Source of the DNA: Symbiodinium natans
Taxonomy: Eukaryota > Sar > Dinophyceae > Suessiales > Symbiodiniaceae
Assembly: GCA_905221605.1 (NCBI GenBank)
Contig: CAJNDS010001668.1
Span: 427,906 to 442,275 of the forward strand
DNA length: 14,370 nt
Direction: 5' to 3'
Shown: piece after piece, positions 1-6,545 of the stretch
Position numbering within the stretch: the stretch's first letter is position 1
Layout: the number at the start of each line of letters is the position of its first letter
Notes under the pieces: model-generated
What the model was told of the DNA's origin: nothing
Database searches by the model: none
What the model saw: only the letters and a program-made list of their open reading frames with translations
Translations under genes and position numbers: made by a program

Positions 1-42
1 AACCCTAAACCCTAAACCCTGAACCCTAAACCCTAAACCCTA
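1..42 (-). repeat. CCCTAAA telomere-type repeat block at window start
   Basis: About six heptamers in the CCCTAAA orientation, one changed to CCCTGAA. This is the orientation of a left chromosome end (G-rich strand TTTAGGG running outward on the minus strand). The block is short and interrupted after 42 bases, so the window edge could equally lie within a subtelomeric or interstitial array. Confidence 0.9.
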
Positions 43-142
43 CAATCTCTCAGGCTCACCGTCTGCGCAGACGGGAGTTTATGGGAGCACGCGCTGCTCC
101 TTCTGTCGCGGGCCCGCGACCCAAACACAGCTCTGCTGCGCA
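43..142. other. 100-bp unique island with three consecutive inverted repeats
   Basis: A GC-rich island between two CCCTAAA blocks. It holds a perfect 16-bp palindrome CCGTCTGCGCAGACGG at 59-74, a 6-bp stem with 5-base loop (GGAGCA/TGCTCC) at 84-100, and a second perfect 16-bp palindrome GTCGCGGGCCCGCGAC at 105-120. One + frame is open across most of the island, but the density of dyads is the more striking signal. Function unknown; it could form cruciforms in DNA or hairpins in RNA. Confidence 0.7.
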
Positions 143-513
143 CCCTAAACCCTAAACCCTAAACCCTAAACCCTAAACCCTAAACCCTAAACCCCAAACC
201 CTAAACCCTAAACCCTAAACCCTAAACCCTAAACCCTAAACCCTAAACCCTAAACCCTAAACCCTAAACCCTAAACCCTAAACCCTAAACCCTAAACCCT
301 AAACCCTAAACCTTAAGCCCTAAGCCCTAAGCCCTAAGCCCCAAGCCCTAAACCCTAAACCCTAAACCCTAAACCCTAAACCCTAAACCCTAAACCCTAA
401 ACCCTAAACCCTAAACCCTAGACCCTAGACCCTGGACCCTAGACCCTAGACCCGAAGCCCTAAACCCCAAACACTAAACCCTAAACCCTTGTGAAACCCT
501 AAGCCCTAAACCC
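143..513 (-). repeat. Long CCCTAAA array with zones of variant heptamers
   Basis: Mostly perfect CCCTAAA from 143 to about 310, then a patch of CCCTAAG/CCTTAAG, a second perfect run to about 418, a patch of CCCTAGA/CCCTGGA at about 417-455, and decayed copies to 513. Variants sit in local clusters, which points to tandem amplification of mutated units and not to fresh telomerase synthesis. Perfect arrays have stops in all frames of both strands, so they are non-coding. Confidence 0.95.
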
Positions 514-700
514 GGGGCTTTGGGGTTTAGGGGCGGGACTTGAGGTTTTTTTGGATTATTTTGGATGATTTTTTATTTTTTTTTGGCCGGGGCGGGGGGG
601 GGGGGGGGTGTTTAGGTGCTGAGTTTTGGCTCGAGGGCTTGAAGGTTTGTGTTTTCCGATGTCGGTTGAGGGGTTTGGGGATGCAGATTGAGCTGCGGCT
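514..700. other. G/T-rich non-coding stretch with a G15 run
   Basis: Decayed sequence rich in G and T, with T runs at about 546-584 and a 15-base G run at 594-608. No coding frame of note. It marks the switch from CCCTAAA orientation on the left to TTTAGGG orientation on the right. Confidence 0.6.
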
Positions 701-815
701 TAGGGTTTAGGGGGGTTTAGGGGGTTTAGGGTTTAGGGTTTAGGGTTTAGGGTTTAGGGTTTAGGGTTTGGGGGGGTTTGGGGTTTAGGGTTTGGGGGGG
801 TTTAGGGCTTAGGGT
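701..815 (+). repeat. TTTAGGG block, inverted relative to the left end
   Basis: TTTAGGG copies interspersed with GGGGTTTAG and TTTGGGG variants. The G-rich strand is now the + strand, opposite to the blocks at 1-513, so the two form an inverted pair about 190 bp apart. Confidence 0.9.
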
Positions 816-1092
816 TTGAAACCCCCAGAAGCCCAAACTCCCCCAAAGCCCCCAAACCGCGCAAGCTCGAAGGACTCCCAAAAACCTCGAGCCCTAACCC
901 TAAACACCCAAATCCCCAAACCCTAACCCTCAACCCTAAGCACCCCAAAGCCTGAACCACTACATGACCCCTCACCCCTAAACCCTAAACCCCAAACCCT
1001 AAACCCTAAACCCCAAACCCTAAACCCCAAACCCCAAACCCCAAACCCTAAACCCGAAACCCTAAGCCCTAAACCCTAGCCCTAAACCCTAA
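816..1092 (-). repeat. Degenerate CCCTAAA block
   Basis: Decayed copies (CCCCAAA, CCCTAAC, CCCTCAA) from 816 to about 960 become cleaner at 975-1092, where CCCTAAA and CCCCAAA alternate. The polarity is again that of the window start. Confidence 0.85.
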
Positions 1093-1196
1093 ACTCCCCT
1101 ATTTGCCCTTTTGCCGGCCACACGCAGAAAGGCGCAGGCCTTGCGCTGGGGCTCCTCCCAGCTGGACGATCTGCTTCAGAGCGCAGCCTGCCTTCA
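1093..1196 (+). other. Exon-like unique island between inverted repeat blocks
   Basis: A GC-balanced island of about 100 bp between a CCCTAAA block and a TTTAGGG block. After an acceptor-like CACACGCAG the + strand reads as a protein-like string including the residues SSQLDDLLQSAACLQ with no stop. The family is not recognised. It could be an internal exon, a captured gene fragment or chance. Confidence 0.35.
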
Positions 1197-1312
1197 GGGT
1201 TTAGGGTTTAGGGTTTAGGGTTTAGGGTTTAGGCTTTAGGCTTTAGGCTTTAGGCTTTAGGGCTTAGGGCTTAGGGTTCAGGGTTTAGGGTTTAGGGTTT
1301 AGGTTTATGTAT
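1197..1312 (+). repeat. TTTAGGG block with an internal TTTAGGC patch
   Basis: Perfect TTTAGGG, then four successive TTTAGGC units, then CTTAGGG and TTTAGGG again. The clustered identical variant shows local duplication of one mutated unit. Confidence 0.93.
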
Positions 1313-1350
1313 TTTCATTCTTTTTTTTTTTTTGGGGGGGGGGGGGGGGG
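1313..1350. repeat. Adjacent T13 and G17 homopolymers
   Basis: A run of 13 T (1321-1333) is followed directly by 17 G (1334-1350). The G run can form a quadruplex and the junction resembles an over-extended TTTAGGG unit. Long homopolymers are also prone to sequencing error, so exact length is uncertain. Confidence 0.9.
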
Positions 1351-1812
1351 TTTCGGGGGTCTAGGGTTTTGGGGCGTTTAGGAGGAGGTTCAGGGAGTTA
1401 GGGTTTAGGGTTTTGGGGTGTTTAGGGGGTTTAGGGTGGGGGTTTAGGGGTTTAGGGTGTATGGTTTCAGGGTGCTTAGGGGGTTTCGGAAGTTTAGGAG
1501 GTTTATGGGGTTTGGGAGTTTTAGGGTTTTAGGGTGTTAAGGTTTAGGGTTTAGGGTTTAAAGGTTTTAGGGGATTTGGGGAATTTTGGGAGTTTAGGGA
1601 TTTCGGGCTTAGGGGTGTTTAGTGGAATTAGGGCTTTAAAGGGCTTGGGGCCTGGGGGGGGGGGGGGTGAAGGGGTTAAGGGGTTTTTAGGATTTAGAAT
1701 TCAGGGCTTTGGGGTTTAATTCGGGTTGAGGCTGAAGGGTTGGGCTTTTCGGGTTTAAGTTTTGCAGCTGAGTGGTTTCAAGACGTTTTAGGGTTAAGGG
1801 TTTAGGTGTTTG
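1351..1812 (+). repeat. Strongly decayed TTTAGGG-derived region
   Basis: G/T-rich sequence with scattered TTTAGGG, GGGGTTTAG and TTAGGGTTT remnants and a 14-base G run at 1654-1667. No coding frame stands out. Best read as an old telomere-like array eroded by substitutions and small indels. Confidence 0.75.
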
Positions 1813-1985
1813 AGGCCTCAACAACCAAACCCCGACCCCTAAGCTCGAAACCCCAAGCCCCCTAAACCCTGAACCCTGAGCACTAGAATCTGCCCTGGAT
1901 TTGAAAGTTTGAGGGGCGCGCTCAAGAATTCAAGCCAATCCGATGAGCCTTGATTCCCTCGAAGCCCTAATTCCTTATGAGGCCT
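1813..1985. other. Unique island with decayed repeat flanks
   Basis: The ends carry decayed CCCTAAA copies; the middle (about 1885-1975) is unique. Short open stretches exist on both strands, but none is recognisable. No RNA gene or promoter could be identified. Confidence 0.4.
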
Positions 1986-2107
1986 AAGCCCTAAACCCGA
2001 AACCCGAAACCCTAAACCCTAAACCCTAAACCCTAAACCCTAAACCCTAAACCCTAAACCCTAAACCCTAAACCCTAAACCCTGAACCCTGAACCCTGAA
2101 CCCTGAA
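1986..2107 (-). repeat. CCCTAAA block ending in CCCTGAA units
   Basis: CCCGAAA copies, about ten perfect CCCTAAA, then four CCCTGAA in a row at the right edge. Confidence 0.93.
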
Positions 2108-2275
2108 CTGAAACTCCCTACGAACCGTTAACCCGAGGCCATAAGGCCCATTCTCAATGCCAATCGACTGCCCGAGGCCACTGCACTTTTGTCATTTTAT
2201 ACTTTTATGTCTTGTTGTTTGTGTTTTTGTTGTACTTTTTGGGGGTTTGGGTGTTTTTTTGGGGGGGCTTTTGGG
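2108..2275. other. Unique island grading into T/G-rich sequence
   Basis: The left half is of mixed composition; from about 2190 it becomes T-rich, then G/T-rich as it approaches the next TTTAGGG block. No gene or structured element identified. Confidence 0.4.
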
Positions 2276-2410
2276 GTTTTAGGGTTTAGGGTTTAGGGTG
2301 TTAGAGGGTTTAGGGTTTTAGGGGTTTTAGGGGTTTTAGGGGTTTTAGGGGTTTTAGGGTTTTAGGGCTTCAGGGCTTTAGGGTTTAGGGTTTTAGGGTT
2401 TAGGGTCCCA
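2276..2410 (+). repeat. TTTAGGG block with TTTTAGGGG units
   Basis: TTTAGGG copies are mixed with five or so consecutive units of nine bases, GGGGTTTTA, at about 2317-2360. The longer period is a locally amplified variant. Confidence 0.88.
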
Positions 2411-2650
2411 GGGCTCTTGGGGCGTTTTTGGGTTTAGTTCGAGTCTAGTTCGCTTGTAGGGTTCGGATCCCTGTTGAAAGCTCCCAGAACCTGAGCCCCA
2501 TTGTCATGCTTGGGGAGGCGCGGGGTTTAGGGTTTAGGGTCAGCCAGTCGGGCGTCGGCATTTCGGTATCTTGAAGGGTGGGCACTTCGCTTCCAATTTT
2601 GTGGCGGAGATGTGCGCCATGGCTTGCTGGGGCCCTTACTTGGGGGTCCT
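2411..2650. other. Unique island, possible coding fragment
   Basis: About 240 bp mostly free of heptamers except near 2525-2540. At about 2550-2650 two + frames are open and protein-like, so no frame can be chosen. No family recognised. May be an exon or captured fragment. Confidence 0.3.
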
Positions 2651-2715
2651 AGCACTAAGCCCTAAACCCCTAAACCCAAACCCCTAAACCCCTAAGCCCC
2701 TTAAACCTACCCTGA
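2651..2715 (-). repeat. Degenerate CCCTAAA/CCCCTAAA block
   Basis: Eight-base CCCCTAAA units alternate with CCCAAAC and CCCTAAG variants. Confidence 0.85.
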
Positions 2716-2850
2716 CAGCTTCTGTAACAAGGCTACCCAAACCAAGGGGCTGGGGGGTGCGAGGCAGGCTGTCTGTCAGGGCTGATTTGTCGGGCTTGAA
2801 CGAGGCGAGAGCAGTGTCTTTGTTGGGGGTTGGGGGGGTTGGGGGGTGTG

Positions 2851-2851
<1 letters not shown>
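2716..2851. other. Unique island leading into the G run
   Basis: Mixed-composition sequence with one open + frame that runs on into the poly-G tract. The open frame through the homopolymer would encode polyglycine and is not credible as a gene. Becomes G/T-rich after 2826. Confidence 0.4.

Positions 2852-2935
<84 letters not shown>
2852..2935 (+). repeat. 84-base uninterrupted poly-G tract
   Basis: The + strand is G without interruption for 84 positions, flanked by GTGTGC on the left and TGGGGTGTGGG on the right. It can form stacked G-quadruplexes. The G-rich strand is the same strand as in neighbouring TTTAGGG blocks. The exact length may be affected by sequencing or assembly. Confidence 0.95.
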
Positions 2936-2936
<1 letters not shown>

Positions 2937-2969
2937 GGGGTGTGGGGGCAGGGTGTAGCCCCGAGCATG

Positions 2970-3018
2970 ACTACCCTAAACCCTAACCCTCCCCCTCCCC
3001 CCATATCCTCTTCTGACA
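2970..3018 (+). promoter_or_regulatory. Short CCCTAAA remnant followed by a strong splice-acceptor-like site
   Basis: After two CCCTAAA-like units comes a pyrimidine-rich tract (CCCTCCCCCCATATCCTC) ending in TTCTGACAG|G at 3018/3019. This is the best 3' splice-site look-alike in the first half of the window. Its use is an inference; no transcript evidence is available. Confidence 0.4.
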
Positions 3019-3108
3019 GGCACTACGGTTTGGCGAGAAGGGAGGGGGCCGGTGTGCCGCCCCGAAGAGCGAAAGTTACACGTTCTGTGAAGAGGGCCAA
3101 GTTAGGGG
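3019..3108 (+). CDS. Candidate internal exon, unrecognised
   Basis: A 90-bp unique island right after the acceptor-like site. One + frame reads through without stop and has a natural-looking composition, including the residues KSESYTFCEEGQVRG; a second frame, basic and also open, competes with it. The island ends where CCCTAAA repeats resume at 3109. No family recognised. Alternative: a gene fragment trapped between telomere-like repeats. Confidence 0.35.
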
Positions 3109-3208
3109 AACCCTAAACCCTAAACCCAACCCGAAACCCGAAACCCTAACCCCAAACCCTAGACCCTAAACCCTAAAACCCTAAAACCCTAAAACCCTAA
3201 AACCCTAA
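3109..3208 (-). repeat. CCCTAAA block with a CCCTAAAA patch
   Basis: Decayed copies, then about five consecutive 8-mers CCCTAAAA (3172-3205), a locally amplified length variant. Confidence 0.92.
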
Positions 3209-3295
3209 ACCTCCTGCCTGCGCCTCCCAGGTTTGCTCCGGTGCGGCCCGAAGATCCTCCGGTTCTGGACCATGACCTGCCTCCGGTTCCTTTAA
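3209..3295 (+). other. Exon-like unique island
   Basis: Pyrimidine-rich CTGCGCCTCCCAG|G is followed by an open, proline- and acid-rich + frame including FAPVRPEDPPVLDHDLPPVPL (residues shown in part: RPEDPPVLDHDLPP), then a stop at the edge of the TTTAGGG block. C-type repeat on the left and G-type on the right. No family recognised. Confidence 0.35.
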
Positions 3296-3355
3296 GGGTT
3301 AAGGTTTTAGGGTTTAGGGTTTTAGGCTTAGGTCTTAGGGTTCAGGGCTAAGGGC
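3296..3355 (+). repeat. Short TTTAGGG block
   Basis: Decayed TTTTAGGG / CTTAGGG copies, inverted relative to the block at 3109-3208, across an 87-bp island. Confidence 0.8.
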
Positions 3356-3700
3356 TTTCTACTCGCCAACCCCGGCCGTAGCAACCCTACACTGCTACAC
3401 CCAATACCCCAAACCCTTAGCCCTAAGCCCTGAGCCCCAAACCCTGAACGCTACTAGCGCCTAAGCTGCATCCCGGAGCCGTTCAACCCGCAACCCGCTA
3501 AACTCGCAAGCCCCTACCCCCTAAACCTCAGCCCTCAACCCTAAGCCTTAAATCTCAAACCCTAAGCCCTAGACCCTACAACCTGAAACCCTCAGACCCT
3601 TAGACCCTAAAGCACCTAAACCCCAAACCCTAAACCCTAAACCCAAACCCTAAACCCTAAACCCTAAACCCTAACCCTAAACCCTAAACTAAACCCTGAT
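3356..3700 (-). repeat. Degenerate CCCTAAA region
   Basis: Heavily decayed copies (CCCTAAG, CCCTGAG, CCTCAAC) with small unique insertions at 3360-3405 and 3450-3515; cleaner repeats at 3617-3690. No gene seen. Confidence 0.8.
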
Positions 3701-3703
3701 TAG

Positions 3704-3781
3704 GACCTCCATGACCTCACCCTGGAGACTGCGCTCGTCGCTGTGGTGCGAGGAGCTGGGTGGTCTTTTGTTGTTTGTTAG
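3704..3781 (+). CDS. Smr-domain-like exon, N-terminal half
   Basis: Immediately after CTGATTAG|G the + frame reads DLHDLTLETALVAV, then continues to a TAG at 3779-3781. The opening DLH followed by an amphipathic LTLETALVAV helix matches the start of Smr (small MutS-related) domains, normally LDLHG followed by a helix; here the G after DLH is D. A possible donor GTG|GTGCGAG near 3745 would end the exon at about 42 bases. Smr domains occur in MutS2 and in organellar PPR-Smr proteins, where they bind or cleave nucleic acid. A matching C-terminal half lies at 5457-5533 on the same strand. Family by motif recall only; a captured fragment is possible. Confidence 0.45.
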   Translation, partial: DLHDLTLETALVAVVRGAGWSFVVC

Positions 3782-3804
3782 GCTCAGGCTTGTTTCCTTT
3801 TATT

Positions 3805-3868
3805 GGGTTTAGGTTTAGGGTTTAGGGTTTAGGGTTAGGGCTTCGGGTTTGGGGTTTGGGGTTTTTCG
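3805..3868 (+). repeat. TTTAGGG block
   Basis: Four to five TTTAGGG copies, then TTTGGGG variants. Separates the two Smr-like islands together with other blocks. Confidence 0.88.
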
Positions 3869-3969
3869 TCTGGACGTTCCCCTTAGACGAGCAGTCCTTA
3901 ATATGGGATGATAGCACCCCGATATATCCCGACTAAGGCCTTTGGTATAAGGGAGAGCATCCCAATCTT

Positions 3970-3970
<1 letters not shown>
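3869..3970. other. Unique 100-bp segment before the poly-T tract
   Basis: Mixed composition with no heptamers. No open frame of interest and no recognisable element. Confidence 0.4.

Positions 3971-4011
<41 letters not shown>
3971..4011 (+). repeat. 41-base poly-T tract
   Basis: Uninterrupted T on the + strand, flanked by CAATCTTG and ATTAGGTTG. Read on the minus strand it is an A41 tail that could mark the 3' end of a retroposed sequence, but no element body or target-site duplication is visible next to it. Confidence 0.95.
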
Positions 4012-4013
<2 letters not shown>

Positions 4014-4199
4014 TAGGTTGTTTTTCAATGGCTTAGGGTTTAGGGGGCAGGGTTTGGGTTTGATGGTTTTGTTCATTTAGGCTGTGGGGTTTGCTTGCTT
4101 CGCCGGTTACTTGTTGGGTTTATCCAGCCCCGGAAATCCCAACTTAAACCTTAGGGATACTTGGAATCAAATTTCATTTTTTGGGTACTTTTTTCCTAA

Positions 4200-4430
4200 G
4201 AAACAGCAGGAATTATAATTATTGCTGGGGTTTCCAAGTTCAGTATAGAAAGCCTACAGACCCGGACCCAAAGAGAGACTGAAGAAATCCGAGCGACACA
4301 CCGACTGTTGCACCTAAACCTAAGCTTTGTGCTCTCTGCAAGGAGCTTCTTCACTTTGCTGTGGGCCAGCTGGAAGGAGCTGCACTTAGTAGGATTAGGG
4401 TTTAGGTTTGGTTTGGGGTTTGGGGTTTAG
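4200..4430 (+). CDS. Unrecognised 76-codon open frame, possible exon
   Basis: An open + frame without ATG from just after a TAA to a TAG inside the following TTTGGGG repeats. The composition is natural: a charged stretch RETEEIRATHRLLHLNLSF is followed by a hydrophobic part with SFFTLLWASW. It lies between the two Smr-like islands, and an acceptor-like CTACAG (4254-4259) falls within it. It has no motif I can assign. Frames of this length arise by chance, so confidence is low. Confidence 0.3.
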   Translation, partial: ETAGIIIIAGVSKFSIESLQTRTQRETEEIRATHRLLHLNLSFVLSARSFFTLLWASWKELHLVGLGFRFGLGFGV

Positions 4431-4470
4431 GGTTTGGGGTTTGGGGTACGGGTGTGGGCATCAGTTTTAC
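4391..4470 (+). repeat. TTTAGGG/TTTGGGG block
   Basis: Seven or so copies, mainly TTTGGGG; the right edge fades into unique sequence. Confidence 0.85.
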
Positions 4471-4635
4471 ATGTGGGGGGTTTACGAGAATACGGGACAG
4501 GTAATATAGACCCCAATAGTAGGATTCCCCAAACCTTGAACCCTAAACCCCGAAGCCTGAACCCTTCTTCGGATGTTGCCCAGACACTACAGTACAGTGC
4601 CAACAGGGGCCTTGGGATGTTGGACGGGGGGTACA
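4471..4635. other. Unique island with decayed CCCTAAA centre
   Basis: Contains a decayed C-type patch at about 4527-4565. A + frame is open through it but begins in the repeat block and is not credible as a gene. The part at 4570-4630 could encode a short peptide; nothing recognised. Confidence 0.4.
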
Positions 4636-4855
4636 GGGTTTAGGGTTCTTGCATTGTAGGGATTAGGGCCTAGTGTGTAGGAGTTTAGGGATGTTAGAGG
4701 TTTAGGGTTTAGGGTTTAGGGTTTAGGGGTTAGGGTTTAGGGCTTAGGGCTTAGGGTCCGGGTTTGGAGGGTGGGAGGGTGTAGGGTTGCGGATCTGGAG
4801 GTTCAGAGTTGAGGGTCTTACACCCTATGGTTCCGGGTTTAGGGAAGCCTGGACA
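4636..4855 (+). repeat. Degenerate TTTAGGG region
   Basis: Clean copies at 4690-4755, decayed copies elsewhere. No coding signal. Confidence 0.8.
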
Positions 4856-4865
4856 GACACTTGGC

Positions 4866-5078
4866 TCTAAACCCTAAACCCTAAACCCTAAACCCTAAAC
4901 CCTAAACCCTAAACCCTAAACCCTAAACCCTAAACCCTAAACCCTAAACCCTAAACCCTAAACCCCAAACCCCAAGCCCCAAGCCCTAAACCCGAAACCC
5001 GAAACCCTAAACCCTAAACCCTAAACCCTGAACCCTAACCCCTAAACCCTAAACCCCCTAAACCCTCAACTCAGACCC
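4866..5078 (-). repeat. CCCTAAA array
   Basis: Fourteen or so perfect copies, then CCCCAAG, CCCGAAA and CCCCCTAAA variants. It abuts an inverted TTTAGGG region (4636-4855) almost directly, with only about 10 bp between. Confidence 0.95.
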
Positions 5079-5089
5079 TGGGCCTTATG

Positions 5090-5117
5090 TTTTAGGGTTT
5101 AGGGTTTAGGGTTTAGA
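5090..5117 (+). repeat. Short TTTAGGG block
   Basis: Three to four copies of TTTAGGG, a small island of opposite orientation between two CCCTAAA arrays. Confidence 0.9.
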
Positions 5118-5424
5118 GCAAAGCCTCAACCCTGAACCCTGAACCTAGACCCTAGACCCGAGACCCGAGACCCCGAAAACCCCGAAAACCCTGAACCCCC
5201 TGAACCCCGAACCCCCTGAATCCCCTGAACCCCCTAAACCCCCAAAACCCCCAAAACCCCCTAAACCCCCTAAACCCCCTAAGCCCCCTAAGCCCCCTAA
5301 ACCCCCTAATACCCTAAACCCTAAACCCCAAACCCTAAACCCTAAACCCTAAACCCTAAACCCTAAACCCTAAACCCTAAACCCTCCCAAGCCTAAACCC
5401 TAAACCCGAAACCTAAAACTCCCC
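5118..5424 (-). repeat. CCCTAAA array with CCCCCTAA and CCCCTGAA zones
   Basis: Ordered zones of variants: CCCTGAA, CCCGAGA, CCCCGAAAA, then CCCCCTGAA and CCCCCTAA/CCCCCAAAA (8-9 base periods), then standard CCCTAAA. The right edge carries the marker CCCTCCCAAGCCTAAA at 5382, also seen at 5683 and 5741. Confidence 0.93.
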
Positions 5425-5456
5425 TAAGGCCTGAAGCCTCCCCGCAATGCCTGCAG

Positions 5457-5533
5457 GAGATCTCATCATCGTCACTGGGACGGGGAGCCACAGCTTTGGA
5501 GGCCCGCTTTTTCCCAAAACCTGTACTGTCTAG
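5457..5533 (+). CDS. Smr-domain-like exon, C-terminal half
   Basis: After acceptor-like ATGCCTGCAG|G the + frame reads GDLIIVTGTGSHSFGG, then PLFPKT and a TAG at 5531-5533. Hydrophobic strand, TG-x-G, then HS and GG is the C-terminal signature of the Smr domain (typically IITGKGxHS..G). It completes the DLH motif at 3704 in order and on the same strand, about 1.7 kb away across telomere-like DNA. The middle of the domain was not located. In known Smr proteins the TGxG loop is part of the nucleic-acid binding or cleavage face. This may be an exon of a live gene or a relic; motif recall only. Confidence 0.5.
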
Positions 5534-5572
5534 GGTTTAGGGTTTAGGGTTTAGGGTTTAGGGTTTAGGGTG
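5531..5572 (+). repeat. TTTAGGG block directly after the Smr-like exon
   Basis: Six near-perfect copies. The stop codon TAG of the preceding frame is itself formed by the first repeat unit. Confidence 0.93.
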
Positions 5573-5785
5573 GACTCAACCCAGAGTCCCCAATATCCCG
5601 AACCCCCCTCACACAACCCTGAAAGCCCTATACACCTGAGCCCTAAACCCTAAACCCGAAACCCTAAACCCTAAACCCTAAACCCTCCCAAGCCTAAACC
5701 CTAAACCCTGAACCCTAAACCCGAAACCCTAAACCCTAAACCCTCCCAAGCCTAAACCCTAAACCCTAAACCCGAAACCCTAAAC
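5573..5785 (-). repeat. CCCTAAA array with a 58-bp higher-order unit
   Basis: About 65 bp of unique sequence, then repeats. The marker CCCTCCCAAGCCTAAA recurs at 5683 and 5741, exactly 58 bp apart, each followed by heptamers in the same order including a CCCGAAA; a third copy lies at 5382. This is higher-order duplication of a block of mixed heptamers. Confidence 0.85.
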
Positions 5786-5874
5786 TGCGCCCTAAGCATT
5801 GAGGTGCGCATGCACAGTCCCCTTCTTGGAGGAACCCCCCGCTCGGAATTCACGTGGTCCTTGCTGTGACTGCG
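5786..5874. other. 90-bp unique island between two CCCTAAA blocks
   Basis: Mixed composition with GAATTC at 5847. No convincing open frame or structure. Confidence 0.5.
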
Positions 5875-5965
5875 ACCCTAAACCCTAAACCCCCAACCTT
5901 CAACCCTAAACCTTAAGCCCTAACCCTAAACCCTAAACCCCAAACCCTAAAACCAACCCTAAACC
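5875..5965 (-). repeat. Degenerate CCCTAAA block
   Basis: Standard and decayed copies, followed by a 32-bp unique sequence (5966-5997) before the main array. Confidence 0.88.
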
Positions 5966-5997
5966 CTAATTCGAGAAGTGTACCAAGTTTAAAAGTA

Positions 5998-6387
5998 AAC
6001 CTAAACCCTAAACCCTAAACCCTAAACCCTAAACCCTAAACCCTAAACCCTAAACCCTAAACCCTAAACCCTAAACCCTAAACCCTAAACCCTAAACCCT
6101 AAACCCTAAACCCTAAACCCTACCCCTAAACCCTAAACCCTAAACCCTAAACCCTAAACCCTAAACCCTAAACCCTAAACCCTAAACCCTAAACCCTAAA
6201 CCCTAAACCCTAAACCCTAAACCCTAAACCCTAAACCCTAAACCCTAAACCCTAAACCCTAAAACCTAACCCCTAAACCCTAAACCCTAAACCCTAAACC
6301 CTAAACCCTAAACCCTAAACCCTAAACCCTAAACCCTAAACCCTAAACCCTAAACCCTAAACCCTAAACCCTAAACCCTAAACCCTA
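5998..6387 (-). repeat. Longest and most homogeneous CCCTAAA array
   Basis: About 390 bp and roughly 55 heptamers, nearly all identical. Two phase breaks, at about 6121 (CTACCCCTAAA) and 6263 (AAAACCTAACCCC), divide it into three runs. Its homogeneity, unlike its neighbours, suggests a recent origin, by telomerase-type addition or recent amplification. Confidence 0.97.
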
Positions 6388-6407
6388 CCCACTTCCACCC
6401 GCGAGGC

Positions 6408-6467
6408 GAGGCGGTGCTGCAGCCTGCTGTCTGGGCGATGCTGGATGAGCCCTTTGCCCATGTGTGG
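6408..6467 (+). CDS. Exon-like island, unrecognised
   Basis: An 80-bp unique island (6388-6468) between the long C-type array and a G-type array. After acceptor-like CACCCGCGAG the + frame reads EAVLQPAVWAMLDEPFAHVW without stop. The composition is typical of a folded protein. No family assigned; chance or a captured fragment is possible. Confidence 0.35.
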
Positions 6468-6468
6468 A

Positions 6469-6545
6469 TAGGGTTTAGGGTTTAGGGTTTAGGGTTTAGG
6501 GTTTAGTAGGGCTTAGGGTTTAGGGTTTAGGGTTTAGGGTTTAGG
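6469..6545 (+). repeat. TTTAGGG array, inverted partner of the long array
   Basis: Ten copies with one phase break at about 6506 (TTTAGTAGGGCTTAGGG). Together with 5998-6387 it forms a large inverted repeat across an 81-bp spacer. Confidence 0.95.

Noticed and set aside
1-42. A true chromosome end at position 1
   Set aside because: The orientation fits, but the block is only 42 bp and similar interstitial blocks fill the window, so the end cannot be proved from sequence.
2684-3116. Open frames on both strands through the poly-G tract
   Set aside because: They code for polyglycine or polyproline made by the homopolymer and flanking repeats; no independent coding evidence.
3971-4011. T41 as the poly-A tail of a minus-strand retroposon
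   Set aside because: No element body, no second end and no target-site duplication could be seen; kept only as a homopolymer.
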